Of a DNA stretch of 64,000 nucleotides, positions 55,444 through 64,000 are shown piece after piece. The notes beneath the pieces were generated by a model that ran no database searches, was not told the origin of the DNA, and worked only from the letters and a program-made list of their open reading frames with translations. Source of the stretch: Cyclobacteriaceae bacterium (GTDB lineage: Bacteria > Bacteroidota > Bacteroidia > Cytophagales > Cyclobacteriaceae); NCBI GenBank assembly GCA_024644875.1, contig JAHEGY010000004.1, positions 28,326-92,325 on the forward strand, read 5' to 3'. The translations under genes were made by a program, and so were the position numbers. The first letter of the stretch is position 1. Each line of letters opens with the position of its first letter.

Positions 55444-58400
55444 GTGAAGAATTTTAATCCTAAGCACAAAATTACCCTTAAAGAAGAAGCTTCCGGAAGT
55501 CATTTCAGGGGAGCCTCATTTTTAAAGGATAGGAAAACAGTCAAATTACTCGATCAGACCATTGAAGGATCAGATGAGGTCAAGATAAAACTGATCAAAT
55601 ACAGGTTGTCCTCTACCGTATCGGAAAAACTTTTTGTTGATGGGATTGACTTTATTATTCTTCAGAAGAATCAGCTCCAAGCGTTTAAGGAAAAGATTGA
55701 TGAGTCAATTTCATTTGGTCTGCCTACTATAATAGTGAATAACAAGGAAGAAGAAATTGATCTGAACGATCTGGCGAGTATCAATGTAATAGACATCTTT
55801 AGCCCACAACAAATCACAGTTCAGGCAATTTTAAGAATGCAGTTACTCTTGCAATCTGCGCTTAATGCTAGTCAGATGAGCTTCCTAAAGAACCTGAGCA
55901 ATGATTCTTTCTTTGAATCATTATTTGGTAAAATGGAAGAGGCTGTGTCAATACTGGATAAGAATTCAAGATATATATGGATAAACAATGCACACGAGGA
56001 GATTTTGGGATATTCTATCCAGGAACTCGTAGGCAGGACGCCTGCTGTCTTTATGACTCAGGAAGATTTAGATAACATAAATAACTATCTGAGTGAGGAA
56101 AAGAAAGACCTTCAGACTAAAATCAAATTTAAGACCAGAGAAGGTAAAGAGAAAGAGGTTGAATTAACCGTATTTGAAATAAAAGATCAAAATTCCGGGC
56201 AGGTTCGAATGGCTTTTGTACTTAGAAGAGTTATGACCTTGCAGGATTACAAACTTCAACTTGCTTTTACGGAAGACAGATTTAATAAGTTCGTTAAGAA
56301 TATAGATGATTTAATTACCCTTACTGATTCTAATGGAAAGATATCATATGTGAGCCCGGGATATCTGGACATTATGGGTTATTCGGATACTGAATTGATC
56401 AATACATTGATCTTCGAGTATATCTTTCCGGAAGATATACGTACGGTGAAAGGCGAGTATACAAAAGGGATAGAAAAAGGATTTAAGAATCTCCGTTTCC
56501 GGTTCAGGAAAAGGAATGGTGAGTATTTATGGATGGAGGCCAGAGGAGAGGGAATTTATGATCCATATAATAAGAGATCAGGATTAATGCTTGTCGCATC
56601 TGTGATACACGATAAACTTATATCAGAGGAAAAACTAAAAGAAACTGAATCAAGGTATAAAATACTGGTTGAGCGGATTTACGATCTGGTGTTCGAAGTT
56701 GATCATCGCGGGATCATAGTTAAAGTAATAGGTAATTCTAAGGAGATCTTAAACAGAACAACATTATCCTTAATAGGCGAGAAGTTCATTGATCATATTT
56801 ACAATGAAGATGTTAAAATAGTACGGAATAAATTCCTGGAGAAGTCCTCAAAATATGAATCAAGGATTGAAATAGACAATAGGGGACTTAGATGGTTTGA
56901 TATATCTCATGAATCTTTTAAAGACTATAATAGCAATGAATTAAAAATAATTATTCTTAAAGACATTCATGATAAAAAGAAAATATTAAAAAAGATTCGC
57001 GAGAATGAATCATTGTACCATTCTCTGACGGAAAACATACAGGACATTGTCGTGCGTATTGACAGGGATCTCAAATTAGTATATGCTAATTCAGCTGCAC
57101 AATCTCAATTATTCGGTGAAAAGATTATTAAATCATTTTACGATCTTGATATAGATTCTTCTTCCAGGAGAGAATTGCTAAAAAGTATTGAATCTGTAAA
57201 GAACACATTAAAACAGGAACAAATCGAAATCCAATTAAACCGGTTGAATAAAACCGTATTTTATAACTGGTCAATTATTCCCGAGTTTAATGATCACAGT
57301 GAATTTTTTTCATTTCTAATAATTGCAAGAAATGTAACTCCTTTTATTGTCGCCAAACATGAGATCAAAAAACTGTATAATATTCTTGAACACAGTACGA
57401 ATTCAATACTAATAACAGACAGGGAGGGAAAAATTGAATATATTAATTCATCTGTTGAAGCAATATCAGGATATAACCAACATGAGCTTATTGGCAAGAA
57501 CCCAAGAATATTCAAATCAGGGAAAACAAACCCATTAGAATATAAAGAATTATGGGAGACTGTCACAAAAGGGAATACCTGGAAGGGTACCTTCTGTAAT
57601 AAAAAGAAGAATGGAGAGATTTACTGGGAATATGCCCTAATTACACCGATTAAGAATTTCGAAGGGGAGATTATAAACTATCTTTCGGTAAAGGAGAATA
57701 TTACTGAGCAGAGGATCACAGAAGATAATCTCAAAAGTAGCCAGGAAAAACTGAATCTCACCTTAGAGGCGGCACAGGTTGGTACCTGGGTTATAAATAT
57801 TCCTGAAAATATAGTCTATTGGGATGAACAGGTTACCAAATTATGTGGATATACAGTAGCTGAACTTTCAAAGGGAGGCTTGGAGAATTTTAAAAAATTT
57901 ATACACCCAGAAGATATAGATCGCGTTAAGCATTCTTTTAAGCAAAGCCTTGAAAATCATGATATCCTGGATATAGAATTTAGAGTTGTCACGAAGCTCG
58001 GCCTGATAAAATATGCTTTCGCCAAAGGCCAGGTTATCCGGGATGAGGACGGCGAGCCCATAAGAATGGATGGTATTTCCATGGACATCACCAGTCAGAA
58101 AACCATTGAAGACAATCTGAAGATGAGAAACGAAGAGCTTAATCAATTTGTATATAAAGTATCTCATGATCTCAGGGCTCCCTTAGCTTCCATCCGTGGA
58201 ATTATTGAACTTGAAAAACTTCAAAATAAAGACAATACTCAGTTTAAGTATCTGCACTTGATAGAAGACCGGATATCAAATCTTGACCAGTTTATGCGAA
58301 ATATATTGAGTCACTCAAGGAACCTGAATATGAGTGTAAAGTATAAAAAGATCGATTTTAAACAGATCACTGATGATTGTTTCAAAGAATTGGAATTTCT

Positions 58401-58809
58401 TCGAAATGCCCTTAATATAAAGAGAATAGTTAAAATATCCAGGTCAACCTTTTACAGTGATGAATCAAGATTATTTGAGATATTTAGAAATCTGATCTCT
58501 AATTCAATTAAATACCTGGATTACGATAAAACTGAACCCTACATAAAAATCACTGTCAAAAACAATAGTTCCAAGGCGGTTATTACTTTTGAAGATAATG
58601 GAGTTGGTATTGATCCTGACCTTCAGGCGTATATATTTGACATGTTTTACCGGGCTAATGAGAAATCAGACGGATCTGGAATTGGGCTGTATATAGTCAA
58701 ACAGGCTGTTGATAAACTAAACGGTTCAATTACCGTTAAAAGTAAGAAAGGTGAAGGTACCAGGTTCCAGGTTACTATCCCAAACGCTGATGCTCAGAAC
58801 CTGAACTGA
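55444..58809 (+). CDS. Soluble multi-PAS sensor histidine kinase
   Basis: A 1121-residue protein with a GTG start: an in-frame stop lies two codons upstream and the first internal Met is near residue 132. The N-terminus (about 40-130) looks like a degenerate receiver-type domain. About six PAS domains follow (roughly 155-270, 280-395, 405-510, 520-640, 645-765, 770-890), several with PAC motifs (FRKRNGEYLWMEARGEG, NKKKNGEIYWEYALI). The HisKA box is VYKVSHDLRAPLASI and the HATPase has DNGVGIDPDLQAYIFDMF. No TM is seen, so it senses in the cytoplasm. No response regulator is adjacent; the DUF2652 gene follows by 36 bp. Confidence 0.9.
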   Translation: MKNFNPKHKITLKEEASGSHFRGASFLKDRKTVKLLDQTIEGSDEVKIKLIKYRLSSTVSEKLFVDGIDFIILQKNQLQAFKEKIDESISFGLPTIIVNNKEEEIDLNDLASINVIDIFSPQQITVQAILRMQLLLQSALNASQMSFLKNLSNDSFFESLFGKMEEAVSILDKNSRYIWINNAHEEILGYSIQELVGRTPAVFMTQEDLDNINNYLSEEKKDLQTKIKFKTREGKEKEVELTVFEIKDQNSGQVRMAFVLRRVMTLQDYKLQLAFTEDRFNKFVKNIDDLITLTDSNGKISYVSPGYLDIMGYSDTELINTLIFEYIFPEDIRTVKGEYTKGIEKGFKNLRFRFRKRNGEYLWMEARGEGIYDPYNKRSGLMLVASVIHDKLISEEKLKETESRYKILVERIYDLVFEVDHRGIIVKVIGNSKEILNRTTLSLIGEKFIDHIYNEDVKIVRNKFLEKSSKYESRIEIDNRGLRWFDISHESFKDYNSNELKIIILKDIHDKKKILKKIRENESLYHSLTENIQDIVVRIDRDLKLVYANSAAQSQLFGEKIIKSFYDLDIDSSSRRELLKSIESVKNTLKQEQIEIQLNRLNKTVFYNWSIIPEFNDHSEFFSFLIIARNVTPFIVAKHEIKKLYNILEHSTNSILITDREGKIEYINSSVEAISGYNQHELIGKNPRIFKSGKTNPLEYKELWETVTKGNTWKGTFCNKKKNGEIYWEYALITPIKNFEGEIINYLSVKENITEQRITEDNLKSSQEKLNLTLEAAQVGTWVINIPENIVYWDEQVTKLCGYTVAELSKGGLENFKKFIHPEDIDRVKHSFKQSLENHDILDIEFRVVTKLGLIKYAFAKGQVIRDEDGEPIRMDGISMDITSQKTIEDNLKMRNEELNQFVYKVSHDLRAPLASIRGIIELEKLQNKDNTQFKYLHLIEDRISNLDQFMRNILSHSRNLNMSVKYKKIDFKQITDDCFKELEFLRNALNIKRIVKISRSTFYSDESRLFEIFRNLISNSIKYLDYDKTEPYIKITVKNNSSKAVITFEDNGVGIDPDLQAYIFDMFYRANEKSDGSGIGLYIVKQAVDKLNGSITVKSKKGEGTRFQVTIPNADAQNLN

Positions 58810-58845
58810 TTCTTTAGACCTTGATTTTATAAACACAGTTAACCA

Positions 58846-59937
58846 ATGCCAGAATCCCTTATTTTAATACCTGATATTAGTGGATTTACAGAGTTTGTCA
58901 ATAATACAGAGATATCCCATAGTAAGCATATCATATCTGAGTTAGTTGAATTACTAATTAAGTCAGATGATCTGGACCTGGATGTCGCTGAAATTGAGGG
59001 AGATGCAGTATTGTTTATAAAAGAAAGATCTGTTCCCTCTGTGAAAGACCTGATAGACCAGGCAGAAAAAATGTTCCTCCAGTTTCATAGACATCTTAAG
59101 CAATATGATTTGCATAGAATATGTAATTGCGGAGCTTGTTCCACTGCTTCTGGTCTGTCCTTAAAGATCATAGCCCATGCAAATGAATTAAGTTATACCA
59201 CCATAAATCAAATAAGAAAACCTTTCGGGCCAGGATTGATCACAGCACACCGGTTGCTGAAGAATTCTATACCCGGACATGAATATCTATTATTCTCGGA
59301 CCATTTCGCAAAGGAGATCAGTTCCGCTGATTTTAGTTCTAAATCATGGGTAAAATTCAGTAAAGGTGACACCCAATATAAAGACCTGGGTAAATTGAAT
59401 TATGATTTTGTCCTATTAAATGAACTTAAAAAAAATATAGATCAGGTTGAACCTATCCAGATAGTACCCCAGGATTCTGATCCCCTAACATTTGAAGGAG
59501 TCATTGAACAATCATCGGATATTGTATTTGAAGTGATCTCGAATTTAGATTACCGGCTCTTTTGGAGCAAGGGGATTAAACACTATGACAGAAATAAGAT
59601 TAACCGTGCCGGGATGAAACATGTTTGTGTTTTTTCCGGATCAAAAGTGGAAATCGAAACCCTAAAGAGTGATTCCCGGGAAGGCGAATTGATCTACGGA
59701 GAAAGAATAAATGATGCACCGTTTGTAAAGGATATAGCCACCTATTTTATTCTGGAAAAACGGAACGGCTCAACTATGGTAAAGGTTCTGATGTATTTTA
59801 ACCCCCCTCACTTTCTTGGCCGATTATTATTGCCAATAGTAAAAATGAATGCAAAGAAAATATTCAGAAACAGTTTTGAAATGCTTAAGGATTATTGTGA
59901 GAATTATACTGATACTATTTATCTCTCTAATAATTAA
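58846..59937 (+). CDS. DUF2652 cyclase-homology protein fused to an SRPBCC domain
   Basis: A 363-residue protein. Residues about 1-190 match DUF2652: LILIPDISGFTEFVNNTEI recalls the metal-binding start of class III nucleotide cyclases, and EIEGDAVLFI follows. Residues about 210-355 look like an SRPBCC/START-like domain (VIEQSSDIVFEVISNLDYRLFW, and PPHFLGRLLLPIVKM). I do not see a full set of cyclase substrate residues, so catalysis is doubtful. A ligand-binding regulator acting with the PAS kinase encoded 36 bp upstream is plausible. The 3' end overlaps the DUF2911 gene by 11 bp, convergent. Confidence 0.82.
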   Translation: MPESLILIPDISGFTEFVNNTEISHSKHIISELVELLIKSDDLDLDVAEIEGDAVLFIKERSVPSVKDLIDQAEKMFLQFHRHLKQYDLHRICNCGACSTASGLSLKIIAHANELSYTTINQIRKPFGPGLITAHRLLKNSIPGHEYLLFSDHFAKEISSADFSSKSWVKFSKGDTQYKDLGKLNYDFVLLNELKKNIDQVEPIQIVPQDSDPLTFEGVIEQSSDIVFEVISNLDYRLFWSKGIKHYDRNKINRAGMKHVCVFSGSKVEIETLKSDSREGELIYGERINDAPFVKDIATYFILEKRNGSTMVKVLMYFNPPHFLGRLLLPIVKMNAKKIFRNSFEMLKDYCENYTDTIYLSNN

Positions 59938-60481
59938 TTGGAATACTTACTACAGTCCTGTCCCATGCAAGGGCTAATTCCATGCTGCTCTCTGTTGTCA
60001 TGGTCGCCGAAATTGTAAACTGTTCGATAAGTTCCGATCCATCATTTGATGGAATATCTAAAACCAGGATGTCGAGATCATAATCTGGTTCCCCATATCC
60101 CCATTTACCCAATTCACTATTAAAAGCAATGGTCCAGTTGCTTTCGCCGGGAACTGTATAGAATCTGTATCTTCCGGCAGGTAATGAATTACCATTTATA
60201 CTTATGTCTTTATTGAATTCAACCTCAGTAGCTTCATTTGCACCGGTTCTCCAGTATTCACCATAAGGAAGCAGGGCCCCTTCTGATTTCTCACCAAAGA
60301 TCAAACGGCCTTTTTTGTATGGCCGGCAATAATCAACAGTCAATATAAAATCTCCATCGGTGTATTCTAATTTTTCAGCAGGGCTGTGTGATTTGGTTGT
60401 CAGCATTAAATAAGCCACAAATCCTGCCCCGATCAATATAATTCCCAGAACTATCAGGAGTACTATCTTCTTCAGTTTCAT
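59927..60481 (-). CDS. DUF2911 membrane-anchored protein
   Basis: A 184-residue protein. An N-terminal TM (KKIVLLIVLGIILIGAGFVAYLML) is followed by the DUF2911 domain: VDYCRPYKKGRLIFG, LLPYGEYWRTGANEATEVEF, GKWGYGEPDYDLDILVLDI. The family is common in Bacteroidota and of unknown function; its beta-sandwich is probably periplasmic. It overlaps the DUF2652 gene tail by 11 bp on the opposite strand. Confidence 0.88.
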   Translation of the reverse strand: MKLKKIVLLIVLGIILIGAGFVAYLMLTTKSHSPAEKLEYTDGDFILTVDYCRPYKKGRLIFGEKSEGALLPYGEYWRTGANEATEVEFNKDISINGNSLPAGRYRFYTVPGESNWTIAFNSELGKWGYGEPDYDLDILVLDIPSNDGSELIEQFTISATMTTESSMELALAWDRTVVSIPINY

Positions 60482-60653
60482 AGTATTTATTTAAGGTAAA
60501 TTGAAAATTATTCAATTTTTTTATAATCACAAACCAATATTGGATTATATTTCTTTTAAAAGCCCTGAGTTCACCTGAACAATTTATTTTGATGTTTACC
60601 GGTAGATATTGCTCATTCACCGAATATTTATGGAATGAAGTGTTTCCCTGTCG

Positions 60654-60661
60654 TATATTTG
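60654..60661 (+). promoter_or_regulatory. Candidate -7 element before the LiaF-like gene
   Basis: TATATTTG matches TAnnTTTG exactly, 24 bases before the ATG at 60686, and would drive the LiaF-LytS module. No upstream TTTG at the expected spacing. Confidence 0.38.
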
Positions 60662-60685
60662 ATCAGAACATAAATATATTTTACG

Positions 60686-61396
60686 ATGTCACACGAAACT
60701 AATAAACGCGTTGTACTTGCCGGATTTCTGATTGTTATTGGATTTTTCTGGATATTTAAAAATTTTGGTTTGATTCCGGATTTTATTCCGCATTATCTCT
60801 ATTCCTGGGAAATTGTTTTTGTATTTATCGGGTTATTTATTCTTTTAACCAAAAGAGCAATAGTTCCCGGATTAATATTTATCGGAGTAGGGTTGTTTTT
60901 GATTCTACCGGATATCCCACAATTTCATTTTATCCAGATATGGATGCTCTGGCCAATATTACTCATTGCCATCGGGATGTCACTCTTATTACAAAATCGT
61001 TCATATCCTGATGATGGAAGACCCCGAAATAAAGATGAATCCAGGGACGACTATGTTGATGAAGTTTCTATTTTCAGTGGGGGAGAAAAGATAATAACTT
61101 CGAAGAATTTTAAAGGAGGTAAAATAACATCAATATTCGGAGGATCTGAAATCAATTTTTTAAATGCTGAATTAGTTAAAGGGTCAGCATATATTGACGT
61201 TACTGCCATATTTGGTGGAGCCACCTTAATCGTCCCTGAAAATTGGAATGTAAAGACAGACCTTGTTACGGTTTTTGGAGGTTTTGCGGACAAACGAACC
61301 ATTAGTTCTGAAAATAAGGATCCTGAAGAGTCTGTGTTATATATTAAAGGAGTGGTGATGTTTGGAGGAGGAGAACTTAAAAGCTATAAGAAATAG
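60686..61396 (+). CDS. LiaF-like membrane protein
   Basis: A 236-residue protein with about four TM segments in residues 10-110 (LAGFLIVIGFFWIFKNFG, EIVFVFIGLFILLT, GLIFIGVGLFLIL, WPILLIAIGMSLLL). The soluble C-terminal domain has the short-strand pattern of LiaF_C/DUF2154: VSIFSGGEKIITS, ITSIFGGSEINFL, VTAIFGGATLIVP, VTVFGGFAD and VVMFGGGEL. In Gram-positives LiaF represses the LiaRS envelope-stress system. Here the next gene, 14 bp on, is a LytS-type kinase, so it probably controls that kinase. Confidence 0.88.
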   Translation: MSHETNKRVVLAGFLIVIGFFWIFKNFGLIPDFIPHYLYSWEIVFVFIGLFILLTKRAIVPGLIFIGVGLFLILPDIPQFHFIQIWMLWPILLIAIGMSLLLQNRSYPDDGRPRNKDESRDDYVDEVSIFSGGEKIITSKNFKGGKITSIFGGSEINFLNAELVKGSAYIDVTAIFGGATLIVPENWNVKTDLVTVFGGFADKRTISSENKDPEESVLYIKGVVMFGGGELKSYKK

Positions 61397-61410
61397 CCCC
61401 TTTTTAATAA

Positions 61411-62454
61411 ATGATAAATCCGGTAATTGTAAAGAAAAGGTATCTTATAACCTATCTAACTGTATGGGCCGCTGTAACAATGGCCCATTTACTTTTATTA
61501 TATTTCTATTATGACGTTCCGGCATATGTAGCCATTTTAGATGGTGCAGTATATAATGGGATCTATTTATTGCTTGGTATCGGGATATGGTTTATAGTTA
61601 ATTATAATCCATTTGATCTTAAGAATCTTTTAAACCTGTTACTCACCCATTTCCTTTCGGCATTATTTATTATGGGTGTTTGGATGTCCGTAGCTGGACT
61701 TATAACCGGAATTCTGTTCGGTGAAGTAAAATTCTCGGAACCATATTCCAACCTGGTTCCTATGCGGATAATACTGGGCGTCACATTCTATATTCTTATT
61801 GCGATGATCTATTATCTGATGATTTACTACCAGAATTTTAGAGAAAGAGTGGCATATGAAGCCAATATAGAAGCAAAATATAAAGAAGCGGAATTAAATA
61901 CTCTGAAAGCCCAGATCAATCCTCATTTTATATTTAACAGCCTTAATTCCATTAGTTCATTAACCATGTCCGATCCCGAAATCGCTCAGGAGATGATCGT
62001 TAAATTATCGGAATTTTTCAGAATGACCTTAAAAAAGGATAATACCCAATATGCACTACTGAGTGAAGAAATTAGGTATTCTCGTCTTTATTTCGAAATA
62101 GAGAAAATCAGGTTTCAGGAAAAACTTAAGTATGTAATTGAATGTGATGATCAATATGATGCTTTGAAAATTCCACATCTTATACTTCAACCTCTATTAG
62201 AGAATGCAATTAAGCATGGTGTGCAGGAAAATATTAATAATGTTGAAGTGAAGCTTAAATGTAAAAAAGAAGATCAATACTTAATTCTTATTTTGTCTAA
62301 TGAATTTGATCCGGATTCGACCAGCTCAGGACAAGGCATTGGTCATAAGAATATAAAGGAGAGATTAAGACTGATCTATAATCGAAATGATCTGCTGGAC
62401 ATTCAAATTATCGAAAATCAATATATCGCAATTCTGAAAATTCCATTATCATAG
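61411..62454 (+). CDS. LytS-type sensor histidine kinase
   Basis: A 347-residue protein. Four TM segments lie in about residues 10-140. The His_kinase (PF06580) box is KAQINPHFIFNSLNSISSL with the phospho-His, and the ATPase has PHLILQPLLENAIKHGVQE and GQGIGHKNIKERLRLIY. It follows a LiaF-like gene by 14 bp and precedes the LytTR regulator gene by 134 bp. Likely an envelope-stress sensor whose signal is relayed by the LiaF-like protein. Confidence 0.94.
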   Translation: MINPVIVKKRYLITYLTVWAAVTMAHLLLLYFYYDVPAYVAILDGAVYNGIYLLLGIGIWFIVNYNPFDLKNLLNLLLTHFLSALFIMGVWMSVAGLITGILFGEVKFSEPYSNLVPMRIILGVTFYILIAMIYYLMIYYQNFRERVAYEANIEAKYKEAELNTLKAQINPHFIFNSLNSISSLTMSDPEIAQEMIVKLSEFFRMTLKKDNTQYALLSEEIRYSRLYFEIEKIRFQEKLKYVIECDDQYDALKIPHLILQPLLENAIKHGVQENINNVEVKLKCKKEDQYLILILSNEFDPDSTSSGQGIGHKNIKERLRLIYNRNDLLDIQIIENQYIAILKIPLS

Positions 62455-62468
62455 TCGGTATAATTCGC

Positions 62469-62476
62469 TAATTTTG
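62469..62476 (+). promoter_or_regulatory. Candidate -7 element before the LytTR regulator gene
   Basis: TAATTTTG matches TAnnTTTG exactly, in the 134-bp gap after the kinase gene. The leader would be about 105 bases. It would give the regulator its own promoter. No upstream TTTG at the expected spacing. Confidence 0.3.
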
Positions 62477-62588
62477 ATTTACTCAATTATGTAAATATTT
62501 ACCAATTCCTTTTAGTCAAATTTAATATAACCTGAATGAGATTTAATTCCTTAGATATACACCTGAAAGAGGTTCTGAAATTTAGCTT

Positions 62589-63347
62589 ATGAGAAAATTT
62601 ACTGTGATCATTGTCGATGATGAAAACCCGGCGAGGGAATTAATAAAGAATTTTTTAAAATCATACGATGAATTCGAAGTGATCGATGAAGCAGCAAATG
62701 GCTTTGATGGTTGTCTGAAAATCAATCAGCATAAACCTGACCTGGTCTTTCTTGATGTCCAGATGCCAAAACTATCAGGCATTGAGGTTCTGGATTTACT
62801 TGAAAAACCATTTCCATTTGTCATTTTCTCTACTGCTTATGATCAATATGCTGTTCAGGCTTTTGAAAAGAATGCTTTAGATTATCTGTTGAAACCATAT
62901 AATAAAGACCGGTTCGGGAGCGCTATCGAAAGATTCGTTGAAAAATTTAATAATATAGCCTCAAATCGCAACCAAACGGATCAGCTATTAGAGGGGATTA
63001 AGTCAAAAAAAGAAAAGATCAATCGAATCCCGGTCAGAAGTGGTTCGAAAATCTATGTTCTAAAACTGGAGGAGGTTAAATTTATTGAGGCCCAGGATGA
63101 TTATATAAAGATCCATTCCACCAAGGGGACATTTTTAAAACAACAGACCATGAAACATATGGAACAGAACTTGCCTGGGGATATTTTTATCCGGATACAC
63201 CGATCGTATATCTTGAATATCAATTTCCTGAACCAGCTGGAGATTTATGACCGGTATGGATATACAGCCATTACATCCGATAACAATAAATTACCGGTCA
63301 GCAGGCAGGGGGCGATCAAATTAAAAAAGGCCATCCAAATGGACTGA
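62589..63347 (+). CDS. LytTR-family response regulator
   Basis: A 252-residue protein. The receiver domain (about 1-120) has IIVDDENPARELI and PDLVFLDVQMPKLSGIEVL with the phospho-Asp. The LytTR DNA-binding domain (about 150-250) has RSGSKIYVLKLEEVKFIEAQ, IRIHRSYILNINFL and LPVSRQGAIKLKKAI. It is the likely partner of the LytS kinase encoded 134 bp upstream. Target genes are not known; the LiaF-LytS genes themselves are candidates. Confidence 0.95.
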   Translation: MRKFTVIIVDDENPARELIKNFLKSYDEFEVIDEAANGFDGCLKINQHKPDLVFLDVQMPKLSGIEVLDLLEKPFPFVIFSTAYDQYAVQAFEKNALDYLLKPYNKDRFGSAIERFVEKFNNIASNRNQTDQLLEGIKSKKEKINRIPVRSGSKIYVLKLEEVKFIEAQDDYIKIHSTKGTFLKQQTMKHMEQNLPGDIFIRIHRSYILNINFLNQLEIYDRYGYTAITSDNNKLPVSRQGAIKLKKAIQMD

Positions 63348-63391
63348 ATTCTAAATATATACTAATGTGTCTGATATCAATTAAAATTTAG

Positions 63392-63922
63392 ATGACTCAA
63401 TTCTGGAAACTGATAATGAAGATCATTGGATGGAAAACCGAAGGAGGTTTACCTGACAATGAAAAGAAGTTTGTGATCATAGTTGTTCCCCATACCAGCA
63501 ACTGGGATTTTTTATTGGGTGTCGTAATACGAGGGTCAATGGGATTTAAAGCCAACTTTCTAGGTAAGGATTCGTTGTTCAAGGGACCATTTGGGTTCTT
63601 TTTCAGAAGTTTAGGAGGTATTCCCGTCGACCGGAAAGCAAGCCAAAACATGGTAGAGCAGGTTGTCGAGATAGCTGGGAAAAGAGAATCTTTCATTTTG
63701 GCATTAGCCCCTGAAGGAACTAGAGGGAAAGTCAAAAAATGGAAAACCGGTTTTTACTATATTGCTTTGAATGCTGGAATACCAATTATTATGTGTCAAT
63801 TTGATTTTGAGTACAGAGTCTCCAGATTCCTGGATCCTTTCTATCCTACAGGAAATGTGGAGGAAGACCTACAATATATAAAAGGACGATTTAAAAACAT
63901 TAAGGGATTAGCGGATATTTAG
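63392..63922 (+). CDS. Small LPLAT-family acyltransferase
   Basis: A 176-residue acyltransferase. The H-x4-D motif is VPHTSNWDFLLGV and the acceptor motif is APEGTRGKVKKWKTGFYYIA. No TM segment is clear, so the protein is peripheral at the membrane. Its size is about half the PlsC-like protein at 44864-46222, and the motif form (HX4D) differs from that one (HX5D). Likely acylation of a small lipid or related acceptor. It lies 44 bp after the LytTR gene, possibly in the same transcript. Confidence 0.88.
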   Translation: MTQFWKLIMKIIGWKTEGGLPDNEKKFVIIVVPHTSNWDFLLGVVIRGSMGFKANFLGKDSLFKGPFGFFFRSLGGIPVDRKASQNMVEQVVEIAGKRESFILALAPEGTRGKVKKWKTGFYYIALNAGIPIIMCQFDFEYRVSRFLDPFYPTGNVEEDLQYIKGRFKNIKGLADI

Positions 63923-64000
63923 CCATTGATTCGATAGTTGCCGATAAAATAGTAAATGTTCTCTGAAATTAAAGGTCAGTCCATGATTTCACATTGAATA

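Overview
The window looks like chromosomal DNA of a member of the Bacteroidota, most likely a free-living or sediment-type relative of the Marinilabiliales/Bacteroidales. This is an inference from several signs: AT-rich intergenic DNA, start sites without clear Shine-Dalgarno sequences, -7 elements of the TAnnTTTG type, and many Bacteroidota-typical families (DUF4252, DUF2807, DUF4097, DUF2911, DUF2652, LytTR regulators, the HX5D acyltransferase family). I see no rRNA, tRNA, CRISPR array, integrase, transposase or phage gene.

Layout. 1-4983 (minus strand) is a corrinoid methyl-transfer cluster: four uroporphyrinogen-decarboxylase-fold (URO-D) proteins, one of them cut by the window edge, around one B12-binding corrinoid protein. 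5056-8648 holds secreted or lipid-anchored proteins: a ceramidase-like protein, a GH43/GH32-like beta-propeller and a NIF3-like protein. 8707-11302 is a MacB-type permease plus membrane-fusion protein. 11642-15428 is a minus-strand run ending in a reductase and a GIN-domain protein, with recR and yidD in the middle. 15951-19768 is a divergent locus of an exported RraA-like protein, an SBF transporter and a Tat-exported enolase-superfamily enzyme. 20019-29138 carries a gamma-glutamyltransferase, a sulfatase, a K+ channel, an AmrS-MEMO pair and a large PIG-L deacetylase.

29194-39153 is a complete minus-strand ilv/leu operon (ilvD-ilvB-ilvN-ilvC-leuC-leuD-leuA/cimA-leuB). A 22-residue leader peptide, rich in Ile, Val and Leu and too short for routine gene calling, lies before ilvD. 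It is followed by a perfect 12-bp terminator hairpin and a competing antiterminator, so classical ribosome-mediated attenuation is predicted.

39426-44114 contains a DUF4097 repeat protein, a hybrid histidine kinase, and an ECF sigma factor, one-TM anti-sigma-like protein and two DUF4252 proteins closed by a strong terminator. 44191-44863 is a decayed SBF transporter. 44864-55235 is mixed: a lysophospholipid-type acyltransferase, a class V aminotransferase, a propeller lipoprotein, an M28 peptidase, a saccharopine-dehydrogenase-like enzyme, a Gfo/Idh/MocA oxidoreductase, yaaA and mnmA. 55444-63922 is signalling-rich: a soluble multi-PAS histidine kinase, a DUF2652-SRPBCC fusion, a DUF2911 protein, a LiaF-LytS-LytTR module and a small acyltransferase.

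The items most worth following are the multi-URO-D/corrinoid cluster, the ilv attenuator with its unannotated leader gene, the DUF4252/ECF module, the AmrS-MEMO pair without a local AMMECR1 gene, and the lipoprotein form of NIF3. All functional calls come from reading motifs; no database search was run.
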